The notes beneath the pieces are model-generated. The model made no database searches, was not told the origin of the DNA, and worked only from the letters and a program-made list of their open reading frames with translations. Position numbers and translations under genes: made by a program. This document shows positions 1-10,477 of a stretch of 64,000 nt of DNA, in pieces. The first letter of the stretch is position 1. The number at the start of each line of letters is the position of its first letter. This DNA comes from Lentinula raphanica (taxonomy: Eukaryota > Basidiomycota > Agaricomycetes > Agaricales > Omphalotaceae): NCBI GenBank assembly GCA_027919835.1, contig JANVFP010000015.1:434001-498000 (forward strand), given 5' to 3'.

Positions 1-2
1 TG

Positions 3-158
3 GCGGGTTTAAACGCATTCAAGAAGGTGAAGCTTTTTCATAAATCACATTACAATGAAGTTCATGGTCTGATTCTGTGTCACAACCTACAGATGTGGGT
101 TTCTGCAGAAGAGTATCAAGAGGATCCAGATATCATACACAAGAAAGCCGGCTTTTAA
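3..158 (+). CDS. Possible 3' end of an unidentified gene (partial)
   Basis: A frame is open from the left edge and ends at TAA (156-158). It gives about 51 residues rich in Lys, His, Asn and Glu, ending IIHKKAGF. I do not recognise it. It could be the last exon of a gene lying to the left or a chance frame. Nothing convincing follows between this stop and the next gene's stop at 483; a second frame crossing 77-334 has no recognisable motif. Confidence 0.22.
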   Translation, partial: AGLNAFKKVKLFHKSHYNEVHGLILCHNLQMWVSAEEYQEDPDIIHKKAGF

Positions 159-482
159 CTTTGATTAGTCCTGCTTTCTTCACTCACCATTGCAATTTGC
201 ATCGATATGATACCCGTGTATACTCCATTCAGACTTTTGCTCTGCCTAATACCACACAACGTCCTAGTATTGCCACTGTAGATAGTGTTTTAAATATGGG
301 ATTCGAGGATCTTGTTTTCGCTGAACATAGATAGACAGACTTGTCAACGACAAACAGCACAGAATGTGTTGTAACCTATATACAACCACCCAAGATTTGG
401 GGGAACAACGGAAGTATGGGAACAAGAAAGCGCAAGAAGGGGCATCGACTAGGGAGACTCCAACTGATTACGATGATAGCTT

Positions 483-1651
483 CTAGTTCTCCATATAGGC
501 ATTGACGGTGACCTCTCCCAGTTGTTTGAGAGCAAGCTGTATCTGAGCAAGAACCTGAGGACCTGCACTAGCGGAAGGACTGGCACTAGTGGAGGAAGAC
601 GTCGAGCTTGTACTTGTAGCTAGAACGCGAACACGAATCAGGAATCATTCAGGAATCAGTATGATCGACCTTCGAAATTCGGACTAACCGGAAGAACTCG
701 TAGTCCACGAAGAAGACGTGCTTTGTGTGGTGCTTGAGGACGAGGACGTCGTACTAGGCGGAGGCGTCGACGTCGATGTGGGAGTCTGGGTTGTTGACGG
801 AGGGGTATATTGAGACGTGGACGAAGTCGAGGTAGATGAGGATGAAGAGGAATCGTCGATGAAAGACCATGTTCCGCCGTGCATTTCGCCTATTTCGTTA
901 GGATCACCACCGGAGAGGGATGCGAAGAGGGAGTAGGTAAGATCGAGTTGGCCATAAGCGCATGTTGGGCACTGAGTGACAGGAAGTAGGTGAGGAGAGC
1001 AGCTAAGGGTTGAACGGGTGGATGAATAAGATGAGTACGTACTTGGTCTGTAACCTGCGATGAGGAATGCGAAAGTTGAGAACACAGACACATCAATTGA
1101 AAAACTATTGGCGAGGACCACCAACCTGAGCTGTAACGGTTTTGCCTTGGTAGGAAAGAGAGACCATTTTGTAGCAATGTGCTCCGTTGTCCCATTGCTA
1201 CCACACGGTTCAATCCTCGAAAGCAATGGGAGTGTGTTTTTGCTTACATCACTATTCAAAGCTACGATCTTCAAGGGAGATTAGAGATCCATTGAGCTCG
1301 TAGTTCCACGAAGGCTTACAGAATCTTGAGCAGTCTAAGTGCCACATTAGACGGATACTTTCAGCGCCACAAAAGTGAAGTACTCACATTCGTACTACCA
1401 CACGCTCCTCTGAGCATTCATCAGATACATGTACTCTGTTAAAGAAACTACGAGTAAGCGACTCACAACCCAGCTTCGTAGTAAGTAAAATCTCCTGTGG
1501 TTGCATCCCTTTTGACATTCGACGAGACGGGATGAACGTTCCTGTTGAGATGACTAACGCGAACTTTGCCATGTCCGGGTGAAGCTTGAGCATTGATAAC
1601 GAATGAGGAGATAGCAAGAGAGAGTAAAGACAGGTAGTAAAAAGAGTGCAT
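483..1651 (-). CDS. Secreted RlpA-like / expansin-like double-psi beta-barrel protein with Ser/Thr-rich tail
   Basis: The ATG at 1651 opens a clear signal peptide (MHSFYYLSLLSLAISSFVINA), then a propeptide-like stretch with a KR site. After splicing the mature part reads TYYEAGLGACGSTN, a later exon gives NGAHCYKMVSLSYQGKTVTA, and then CPTCAYGQLDLTYSLFASL with GEMHGGTWSF. These are hallmarks of the fungal RlpA-like double-psi beta-barrel fold, including the paired Cys and the D-L-T-Y-S-F element that sits where expansins and cerato-platanin-like relatives bind glycans. Behind the barrel is a long Ser/Thr/Pro run that is probably O-glycosylated, and a short final exon ending VNAYMEN. At least five exons are needed. 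Members are secreted and act at the wall or outside the cell, usually without proven catalysis. Family call firm; exact borders approximate. Confidence 0.8.
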
Positions 1652-1953
1652 AGTTTTCGAAATTTTCTTGAGATTGGTGGTGTGGGGTTAGGTTGGACGT
1701 AAAGAACGTGAATGGCGAACTGTCAACGAATTGTTCGGCAGATATATTTCTTTGTGTGCCTGATACGGCAGTAACGCGTCCCAGTCTTCCAGACGCGTAT
1801 CCATTGCAAGAAAGGATGGATGGCTTGGACAATGGTCATATTTTTCGTAGAGTACAAAGGTTCGCGCTCAGTTCTTATCACTGTAAGCGCAACACCAGTC
1901 ATTATTAAGTTGTTTGAGGTCTTCATATGCACATCTATCCAGTAAAAGGGTAT
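1652..1953. other. Intergenic, no gene seen
   Basis: Upstream region of the RlpA-like gene and 5' flank of the tRNA. It carries scattered short frames but no recognisable product or repeat. Confidence 0.5.
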
Positions 1954-2025
1954 AGCAGCATGGCGCAGTGGTAGCGCGCGGGGCCCATAACCCCGAGGTC
2001 ACTTGATCGAAACAAGTTGCTGCTA
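1954..2025 (+). tRNA. Initiator tRNA-Met (CAT)
   Basis: A full cloverleaf can be drawn. The acceptor AGCAGCA (1954-1960) pairs with TGCTGCT (2018-2024), with discriminator A at 2025. The D stem is GCGC/GCGC, and the anticodon stem CGGGG/CCCCG closes the loop CCCATAA with CAT at 1986-1988. The T stem is ACTTG/CAAGT. Initiator marks are visible: A1:U72 as first pair, consecutive G:C pairs in the anticodon stem, and a T loop ATCGAAA with A54 and A60 instead of TTC. No intron is present. It supplies the start methionine for cytosolic translation. Confidence 0.94.
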
Positions 2026-2166
2026 TTCCTTGCGAACGAGAGTGAATTTCTGTTTTTTTCAGCCTCAACAAACCTGTTCCAATTTTCAAAGCTCAACGGG
2101 GAAGCTCCTTAGGAACGACTCACAAAGTAAGAAAAGACTGCGAGCATCTCCTCACAATGGACATAC

Positions 2167-3078
2167 CTATATTATGACGTTCCATCTGTACAAAAATTAT
2201 TTAGCGCTGAATATGTATGTAGGTATGCGCCGAACTCATTCATTCGGCCATCTCCCTCAAATGATGCCAAAATTAACGCTGCGCCGAGATTTTTTCCAGC
2301 GCCAGCGCCGAAAAATTGGTTGCGCCAGCGCACAAAACTGTCTGCGCCAGCGCCGAAAATTACACTAAAGTTTTTGAGAGTGCAGAGTCCAGAAAGATGC
2401 CTAAGTAGGCTGATACCCAAGTAATTTTAGTAGGTTTAGTCAATATTATGATTTTAATACAGTGATATATCAATAATATCGCTTTGAGATAGCCCTTTGC
2501 AACGAGACAACACCGCGAGGAGACGTGTTGGAAAAGTTCTCAGCAGCATGTGAATTTCATGTGATCTTTGACGCTCATATCAGATGACTATGTGGCTGTA
2601 ATGGGCCATAACTCATAAGTCTAGACTTTTCTGATGATCGGATCAAATCTGGGTGATCGGATCGGCACCTGATTTTTTGATCACATGCATCTCACATGTT
2701 GCTGAGAACTTTTTCAACACGTCTCCTCGCGGTGTTGTCTCCTTGCAAAGGACCATATTAAAGCAAGATTATTAATTTAATACTGTAAGAAACTCATAAT
2801 ATAGGCTAAAAGTACTTGAGATGCTTATGTAAAAGCCTTTTTAGGCTCTCCTCAGGACTTCTGCACCCCCAAAAACTTGGGTGTAAGTTTCGGCGCTGGC
2901 GCAGATAGTTTTGTGCGCTGGCGCAGCCAAATTTTCGGCGCTGGCGCAGAAAGAAATCTCGGCGCAGTTATAAATCTGGCATATTTGAGGCAGATTGCCG
3001 AATTGATGATTTCGGCGCATACCTACATACATATTCGGCGCTAAATAATTTTTGTACAGATGGAACGTCATACTATAT
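2167..3078. mobile_element. Foldback / MITE-like element, 900 bp, with 6-bp target-site duplication
   Basis: The element runs 2173-3072. It starts TATGACGTTCCATCTGTACA and ends with the reverse complement of the same start. Inverted arms of about 260 bp (2173-2432 and 2805-3072) match imperfectly and share repeated GCGCCAGCGC-type modules. CTATAT stands directly on both sides (2167-2172, 3073-3078) and looks like a target-site duplication. No transposase frame is present, so any movement must have used an enzyme from elsewhere. The superfamily is not decided: very long arms recall Mutator-like or foldback elements, but a 6-bp duplication is not diagnostic. Confidence 0.82.
2495..2751. repeat. 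Inner long palindrome inside the foldback element
   Basis: A second inverted pair lies inside the 900-bp element. CCTTTGCAACGAGACAACAC begins the left arm (2495-2572), and its near-perfect complement ends the right arm (2671-2751, ending TTGCAAAGG). The loop of about 100 bp holds repeated GATCGGATC-like words. The inner arms are unrelated to the outer arms and better matched than them. No duplication of flanking bases was found at this inner boundary. Confidence 0.75.
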
Positions 3079-3583
3079 GCCTGAGTTATCACAAATTTGA
3101 AGTGATGCAAGCAAGGTTGGACCCCGGCTAGTCTTCGTAGCTTGAGAATAAGACACTCATCGGCAGCTGTTCTCTGGACCCCAGCGGGCGTACGATGGTT
3201 CCTGTCTCCTCCTGCGGACCTACGCACAGTCTGTGTTTCCGTTTCATGTGTATGGTTTTGATCTTGGTCGGATCATTATTATTTGCTCCAAGTTGTTACA
3301 GGAGGTGTAACTCCTGGCAGGAGGCTCACATTCCTGTTCCATTATGGTCCATGTCACCCGAGCTCGGATGATAAAAGTCGAGTCCGGTACATATCGCTCG
3401 TTACCATTCCTGACCCCTCTACACATCATCACACGTTTTCGAGGGTCGAATTTGCTGGTCAAATTCTACTCTTATCATCTGTAAGTCTCGCTATTTGTTC
3501 TGAACCCGTCTGCAGCATCAACAGACTCACGTTTACGTTTCTTGCAAAAGGTCTTCATATCCATCTTAGGAATTCCAAACTTC
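3079..3583. other. Intergenic, no gene seen
   Basis: This stretch lies between the foldback element and the small secreted-protein gene. Several frames on both strands cross it but none shows a domain. It probably contains the promoter and leader of the gene at 3584. Confidence 0.4.
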
Positions 3584-4210
3584 ATGCAAACTTCATTCTC
3601 TACACCCATGCCATCGCTTTTGAGTTCAATCACGCTCAGCTTGCGCATGATATTCACGATAGGCCTACTTGCAAGCCTACTCGTAGTCACAGCTGTTCCT
3701 ATTAATGCACCGCCGAATCAGCATCCGACCAACCCCATCCCACTCATTAACGGCGACACAGTCACTAAACCAGTCAAGATCTTGCGATGGGACTCCAAGA
3801 ATCTCCTTACACGAGACCAACCAATCACTGTCGATGAGTCCTGGGCTTTGAAGGTTGGGACCGACGAGTTCAGAGCGGTACCGAAAAGCTCTAGCTCTGA
3901 TTTGTGGCAAGGATTGCCGACCGCTCTCTCAAGTCACTCGGATTTCAATGGGATCCTCTTGGGCTATTTCGTCGTCCCAAAGACTATGTGGGACAAGATT
4001 GAAGGGAGCATGAGGAGTGTGGAAGCCAAGTCGAACTTGGAGTACATCAATGCGAATTTGCACTTCATGGCCAGACAACCGGGGTGCTCGCTTGGTATCA
4101 GTTGGGACGCTTGGACTGAGGGCGGTCACGGTCTTTATGATCAGATGCTGGCGCAGAAGGGTAGTGCAGGAGGTGGACCTTTGGCGACTTCCAGGCAGAA
4201 AAGCGCTTGA
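3584..4210 (+). CDS. Small secreted protein, function unknown
   Basis: A single open exon. The first in-frame ATG is at 3584; later ATGs at 3608 and 3647 are possible, and the one at 3647 places the hydrophobic segment IFTIGLLASLLVVTAVPINA right at the N terminus as a signal peptide. The mature part (roughly 165 residues) has only one obvious Cys, several Trp, and the phrases VDESWALKVGTDEF and GYFVVPKTMWDKIEG. I do not recognise a family. Fungal small secreted proteins of this type often lack named domains. The neighbour downstream is convergent. The reading frame is intact and ends at TGA 4208-4210. Confidence 0.6.
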   Translation: MQTSFSTPMPSLLSSITLSLRMIFTIGLLASLLVVTAVPINAPPNQHPTNPIPLINGDTVTKPVKILRWDSKNLLTRDQPITVDESWALKVGTDEFRAVPKSSSSDLWQGLPTALSSHSDFNGILLGYFVVPKTMWDKIEGSMRSVEAKSNLEYINANLHFMARQPGCSLGISWDAWTEGGHGLYDQMLAQKGSAGGGPLATSRQKSA

Positions 4211-4560
4211 CGCACTACATACTTACACTTTGTGCATACACTGGTGGTGATCCGTGTACTCGTTGTACCTAGTAGAATAATTTCTTCCTGGTTTGTTCCG
4301 AATGCTGAGCTTGGACAAGGTGACATGAGCATCTAAAAGCTTGCGTAAATTCTGGCAGCGCTGGGCATTTCGCCGACATAACTTGTTCGATAGATTCATA
4401 ATTCATATATACAACCATTTCAGCATTGGTTTTCCCTATTCTCTGTCGCAGAGGTGAGCTCGACGGTGCTCGTTCTTCACAGTTCTATTTACTCACATTG
4501 CACCTAGATCTCTTCTTCCTTTTCGACAATAGATATATCACCTAAGTTTATCTTGTCGTA
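4211..4560. other. Intergenic between convergent genes
   Basis: Contains the 3' ends of the secreted-protein gene (+) and the SRA gene (-). No further gene is seen. Confidence 0.5.
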
Positions 4561-6121
4561 TCACTCTTCTTCAACCTCATTCGAATCCTCCATGGCTTCC
4601 TCAGATGCACGTACAGGTATCGGAGGTTGGTTAGGAAGACGCTGAAAACACATCGTTGGTAGCAAAAATGAAATACTACTGGCAAATACGCACCTTGAAC
4701 AAATATTTGCAGACCAAATAACCCTTTGCATTCAGACCTTTTTCCATCCATGCCTGTGCGGTGGAGATAAGTTATTGAGGTATGCACATGGAAAAGATGT
4801 CGAGGACGCTTACAGATTCGACGACGTAAAGTCCATCGTAACGATAACTAGTAATGACGAGTAGTCAGGTTAGAAACGAGTTGGAGCAAAACGGCAGACT
4901 GACCCTTCCGTAGGCGCATAGTTGGAATGGGATTTGAAGCCTCGAATCACTCTCACTGGTTTCTTCGCTTCCGAGGATCTCTAGTCATATTCATGAGAGA
5001 AAATCGAAACGACGTGCCAGTAGAGCGACAGTACCTTTAAGGCAGCATTGAACTGGGAATATCAATTGGTAAACAACAAATAGGATTGCAGATCACTCAC
5101 TGGATTGTCGAATGTCTGATCTGAGCTTTGAGGTGCAGTCCGAAGCTGGAGCTTTGGCGTTAGCAATTTGATAATCTCCTTCAGAAAAAAGGAACTGACA
5201 TTTTTGGGAGCAGTTTTCGTGCCCTTGAGATCTCGACCACCTGAAGGAGTCGGTTGAGAGAAAGAAAAGCGGACGAATAGACAAAATACACGGAACCTGA
5301 ACCGGTATAGGTGCTGCAGAAATCATTGTTAGTGAGACTGAGAGCCGGGTTATGATGTTGTAGCAAGAAACACTGACAATGCATATCCCTCATCCACGTC
5401 GTCGTCATATCCGCCACTAAGAGCTACACTGTAAGCACCCTCGGGTCCTCCAGAAATGCCCGCTACCCATGGCCTAGAATTGGATTTTATAAGAAAGGTT
5501 CAAGGGAAATTTTGCCAAAGACTTACGCATGAATCGCATCGGCACTACATCCTTGTCTGGTCTCCCACCATGTCCCAACTTCGATACCCGGTATAGAGCC
5601 GAATTTCTTGCTAAGAACGGCTCTCTTCAGCTCGAGTCAAGCAATACGAGAAACGCAAGAAATTTACGGGTCATGGATTCTCTTGCCATCCTCACGACCC
5701 ATTGGGCCCGTGTTAGAAGTGGTTCGAATGCCAGCCTTGAATGAATCAGGAATATAGTCTTTCGATACTTTCTCTTTGCTGTAATCGACTTTTTTCCCTT
5801 GGTTACGCGTGCTTCTACGAAGAGGAGTGTTGTCCTGCTCGGATGAGGTATCTGATGAGTTCCGGGATAGTTTCTTATTTGTAGATGTAGAGCGGGAGTT
5901 GTCTTCTATCTGGTCAGCTTTGCGCTTTTTGGCGGTGGCTTTGGGTTTTCCAGGTTTCTCGATAGGGTCAAAAAATGGTTTATCCAAGCCGAGTTCTGCT
6001 AATAGTTTTCTGTTTCTGGGGAGTGGAGAGTGAGGTAGTTATCAGCTGAGAGCTTTGAGATAGAAGGCAAAGATATGCACTTCGCAATATTGATTGACCG
6101 TTGCTTTTCATACGAGAACAT
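4561..6121 (-). CDS. SRA-YDG domain protein (putative methylated-DNA reader)
   Basis: The start at 6121 gives MFSYEKQRSINIAK, joined by an intron (donor GTGCAT, acceptor CCCCAG) to NRKLLAELGLDKPFFDP. A basic, disordered stretch follows. Then comes the SRA core: FGSIPGIEVGTWWETRQGCS, HAPWVAGI, GGPEGAYSVALSGGYDDDVD, GYAFTYTGSG, GRDLKGT, YRYDGLYVVES and AWMEKGLNAKG, ending in RLPNQPPIPV and a short acidic tail with TGA at 4561-4563. SRA domains in UHRF1 and plant SUVH proteins flip out methylcytosine and read methylated or hemimethylated DNA in the nucleus. No RING, PHD, Tudor or SET domain is seen, so this is an SRA-only protein. At least seven short exons. Family assignment is firm; methyl-binding itself is inferred. 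Confidence 0.86.
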
Positions 6122-6514
6122 TGCGACAAACGGAGTAGAGAAATTGAAGAAGAGACAAGAGAGCGCACAAAAGAACTTCAATTTAAATAAATGCTTCCGT
6201 TTTGCTTCCGTTACGGAAACGTGATATTGTGACAACACGGTGAGTCACACTTTACCTCGAGGTACCGTGTTTGTTGCCTGTTATGACTCACTCAGCTCAA
6301 AGCCGTTTGTCTCTTTTTCCCTGCATCTTAGTTTCGAGCACATTTCAGTGATTTCACCTATCCATCCATTACATACTAGAAATATGGTACAGCGATATAA
6401 ACGATAGTGTGTACACATTGTCAAGTATTGCAAGGTCCCCCAACATCGGACCAGCCGCTGTTTGTCATGACCAAACCAATCGCAGACGAACGTGAAACCA
6501 TTAGAAGAAGACGA
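6122..6514. other. Intergenic
   Basis: Promoter side of the SRA gene and 3' flank of the SNARE gene. No additional gene is seen. Confidence 0.5.
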
Positions 6515-7682
6515 CTATTTGATTTTCTTGAGCTGAAACAAAGGACTTGGTAACTATGTGACGATTACCGTAAGATTGACGTACCCTTTCAGTGTTGCGG
6601 AACAGCCTGGAATCGAGATTGACCGCCTTCTGTTCGATGTTGTCAATATACGTGTTCTGGCTCTGGAGTTCTTGGTTCATCGTCATTCCCAATGCCTTCA
6701 AGCGCTTGGTCATGTCACTAATTTCATCCAGATTGTCGTCTAATTCATCCTCGAGTTCATCGTCGGATGCAGTGGCCTCGAACTGGAAGCGCTTCCTCTG
6801 CTCCTTTCTCGCTGCGAGTTGTTCAGCAGATCTGTATCGACCACCTCTACCGGAACCTAGGAGCTCTTCGTCATCGGCATTACTAGTACCACGTCCGTAA
6901 CCCTGAGCACGACCGATACGGTCTTGGGTTTCGCGGACATGCATCATCGTTCGCTCCCTCTCCTCTCGCTCCTCTTGGTATCGGGCCTGTATTTGAGCCT
7001 CCTGTGCAGCTCGCTTGCCGTCTTTGTTAAAGACAATGACAGGCCTGAAGATGGAACGGTTGAGTTGCTTGAGTTCGTCGGTATTATCATCCGCCCGTTT
7101 AGAATGGCTCTTGGAGACATCCAGATGGCGCTCTGTGTTCGCCAAGCGTTCTGTTTATTGTGCTGCTGATTCAGTATGGATTCATACAAAGACAGATACT
7201 GAGGACTAACCTGATTGATCACCAAGCCTACTGAGAGTGTTGCGAGCTGTCTCTTCAGCTTCTCTAGCAAGACGAAGAGCGTTACGGGTAGAGTTAACAC
7301 TCTCTTGCTTAACATAGCGTGTCTGCTTCTTGATACCCTCAACGTCTTCGTCGTTCTCTTCACCAGGCGCAGGGTCTCTAAGTCCTCCCTGTGGGCCATC
7401 GAAGAAACGACCTGTACCGCTAGATTTCTGAGCATTGTAGCCAGAGAATAACTCGTTTCGGTCTTGGTCGACGTTCGCTCCTCCACGGGAGTAGACATCG
7501 CCGACGCCTCTGTTCCGGTTGTATTTATCTCTGACAGAGTCAGTGTTGTTGACGGAAGGGTAAGAAGAGGATCTATTGGTAGTAGGACTTGGTGGTGGTC
7601 TGAAAGTGGTATTCTCCGAAGCCTGACCAGCAGGTTCAACGGGGGGAATAGTAGAGGAGTTCTTACGCCAGAAGAAAGACAT
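6515..7682 (-). CDS. sec9: Qbc-SNARE of the Sec9/SNAP-25 family
   Basis: ATG at 7682 (MSFFWRKNSSTIPP). The N-terminal 110 residues are disordered. The first SNARE helix runs from about residue 130, with ALRLAREAEETARNTL and zero-layer Q in GDQSERL. The second SNARE helix is at the C terminus, with ISDMTKRLKALGMTMNQELQ carrying the second zero-layer Q, then NIEQKAVNLDSRLFRNTERL and the final exon LKKIK. An intron splits the first helix after GDQS and another precedes the last five residues. There is no transmembrane segment, as expected for Sec9. In fungi it pairs with Sso and Snc proteins for fusion of secretory vesicles at the plasma membrane. An acidic linker separates the helices. Confidence 0.9.
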
Positions 7683-7977
7683 GGATTGTGGGGGGTGATG
7701 GAAGAGAAATGAGAGGCAATGGGGGCTGAGCTGAGGATATTTATATGAATATCAAGGCTGTTCCCGTATCAATGGCAATTATGATATCGGTCGCCGTTTC
7801 GGAGCAAGTTGTGCGCGCTGCTTCACCTCCCGAATTCCACTGATCCTCATATACTTTCAAGTTTTGATACTAAAGGCGCAGTCCAAGGCTGTCCTGAACT
7901 GTCCTGAAGCATTCAAGCTATTGCAATGCACAGTGGTGAACGTAGGCCGAGTGTACCAGCTAATACATAGATGCGTA

Positions 7978-10477
7978 TCACTTTATCGGTTTACCATTCG
8001 AACGCTTTGTACCTTTCTCCTTCCCTAGAATATCCTTTGCCTTTTTGCCCACAACAGTGACACCCTTACCTTCTTTAACGACACTCTTCAACGCCTCCTC
8101 TTTCTGCTTCTTGAGACTACCACCTTTTTGCGCCCTGGCATACTTGTCGACGCTTGTATTGATAGAATCTCGAGTCTTTCTCTTAGCCTTCTTCTCCTTC
8201 CGGTGCAGAGCCTGTTTCTCTGCACTCGTGAGCTCACTTCTCGCTCGCAGGCTAGATGCGGAAGGCGCGAATATTTCCTCGGGAGCAAGCATTGTATTGA
8301 CGGATTGAGCAGTCGGCAATGAGGACTCAAGTGCGGCAGAAGATACGTTGGATATCGTGGATATTGTGGCTTTCGGCTTTAGACGACAGATCAGTGGGAC
8401 CGTCATGATACTCAACACTGGGGGACTTACCTGCTTTGGAGTGAAGTGGGTGTTGCATAACGCGTCCAACTTGTAACAAATATTTTCCCAGAGCTTCTGA
8501 ACCTCCTCATGCTCTTTCTTGAGTTTCCCGTCCCGATCCTCACCTGCAACACCACCCGCCTGAGCAGCCACATATTCATCTTCGTAGATTTGGGCTAGTG
8601 ACTGTGTGGATTTGGTGTCCTTCATTTCGAAGAACCGAGACGGGAGAAAAGGTTTATCGTCCACAGGACGTATTCGTACTACGTCGTCGAATCGGTTTTC
8701 GAGTATCCTGGATTTGATCCTTTCTTCTAAACTTTTCACGACTTCTTCGGTGATCACTGGAACGGCTTTCATCACCCTGTCGAATTCCAAATCTTCTTCC
8801 AGTAGAGAATTCTGGGGTCGAGAGCGTGTATCTGCTTCTCCCATGAGCACCCAATCCTTGGGCCCGACGTTCTCTGCCTCGAGTTCTGATATTTGTTTCT
8901 TGAGCGCTGCCATTCGTTTTTCATGAGTAGAAAGATCTGTCACAGAGATGAAAATACAAAGTATCGAAAGTGACAATCATACATGCCTTTTTGTGGTTCT
9001 TCTTCGTCGTCGTCTGCGAACAAATCATCCTTGACACGCGATATAGCGTCTCTTTGGAAGTCTGCGAAGTTATCTGCGCCATCACTATCATCTTCCTCAT
9101 CCATGTCTTCGTCTTGGTCCTCGTCCTCGTCCTCGTTACCAATACCGGCCCAGGCTGCATCTGCATCTTCACCTTCATCGTCATCATCATCTTCGTCGTC
9201 GTCGTCACCATACATAGTTGACACCGGTAGATTTTTCCCCTTGGCTTTGATCTTCTTGACACGAACTTCATCGCGGAACCGGACCGTCGTCGACTTTGAA
9301 GGCTGTTTGGACTGTCTGGGTGGTTTGAAGAAATCGTTGTAGTACAGCACTGTGAAGGTAAGATCTATTGTGAGGAAAAATACGCGTCGATGGTGGAAAG
9401 CATACGCACTGCTAGCATTGTTTCCGGTGTCATCATCGTCGAGTTCCTCGAGGTCAATGGGTGCAAAAAGATCTACTTCTTCATCTTCCTCATCATCGTC
9501 ATCGTCATCATTCAGAATTCCAGACGACGTGTTCCGAGCTTCCGCTTGTTCCGTCTGGATATTGAATGTGTTTAGGTCGAAGAAATCATCGTCCAGGTCT
9601 GAATCACCAGAACGACTCCCGGGCCTTTTCTTATTTTGGGTTGAACGTTTATGAGCTATAACATCCATCATAGAACGTGAAGGACCCTCCTCGTCTTCAT
9701 CGTCAGAAAAGGAATCCCGTAAGGCGACTTTTTCTTCGGCATATTCATCTCCACTCACTCCACTCTCTCCTCCTTCTCCGTCTTCGTCTAAAGCGCTGTC
9801 GTCTTCGTCCTCGTCAAATGCACCTTCTAATATCAGGTCTTTGAGGGATTCGTCCAGCCCAAGCTCTGAGAAGTCTACATCCTCTCCATTCTTCATTCGT
9901 TGGGCGGCTTCTTCGAACTTTTCGTCAAGCTCCTCGTCATCTTCTTCATCTTCATCTTCGTCATCATCATCATCTAACTCTAGGTTCTCTCTTTCCAGAT
10001 CTTCATCGTCAGGTTCCTTGTCTAAGATGTTATCCAAAACTTCGCAAAGATTCTTCGTACGAAGATCTAGTTGTGACCAAATCTGGTCGTCATCCATGCC
10101 ATCAATGTATAGGGAGTCCACGGGAGTTGGAATGAAAGAAACTTTGGGAGTAGGGGGACTAGGACCTCGTTTTCGCTTGAGGGATTGTGATCGTGTTTGA
10201 GGTGCTTCTGATGGACTAACAGCAGCTAGCAGTGTTTGCAGATATGGTTGCGATACTTTTTCTGAGTGTACCGCTGGGAAGAGGCAGTTCTGAGTTGGAT
10301 GGAAAACTCAGAGAGTATTCTACACTTACACAGATCAAAAACGAATTTAGTTGCCTGTAGAGCTGCATTCTGGATATCGGAGCTTCCAGAGTAGAGATAT
10401 TCTGGATGTTCGTCTACTGCGTGCGATAGCTCTGAGAGTAATGGAGCGGAGGATAGGACACTGGGCGCAGTAGACAT
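7978..10477 (-). CDS. MPP10: U3 snoRNP protein MPP10
   Basis: I chose the ATG at 10477 (MSTAPSVLSSAPLLSELSHA) because the family begins with this helix followed by ALQATKFVFDL; a longer start at 10558 is possible. Long Asp/Glu tracts fill the middle (about residues 100-300). The conserved C-terminal half has KKQISELEAENVGPKDWVLM, GEADTRSRPQNSLLEEDLEF, PVITEEVVKSLEERI, IRPVDDKPFLPS and a Lys-rich tail. MPP10 acts with IMP3 and IMP4 in the nucleolar SSU processome, where U3 RNA directs early 18S cleavages. Several introns interrupt it. The repetitive GAC/GAA stretches create large Ser-rich frames on the opposite strand that are not genes. Confidence 0.95.

Noticed and set aside
2495..2751. Separate target-site duplication for the inner palindrome
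   Set aside because: Flanking bases on the two sides do not match at any offset I tried.
9352..10200. Ser-rich plus-strand frames opposite MPP10
   Set aside because: They are the complement of the Asp/Glu (GAT/GAA) tracts of MPP10 and encode only low-complexity Ser runs.
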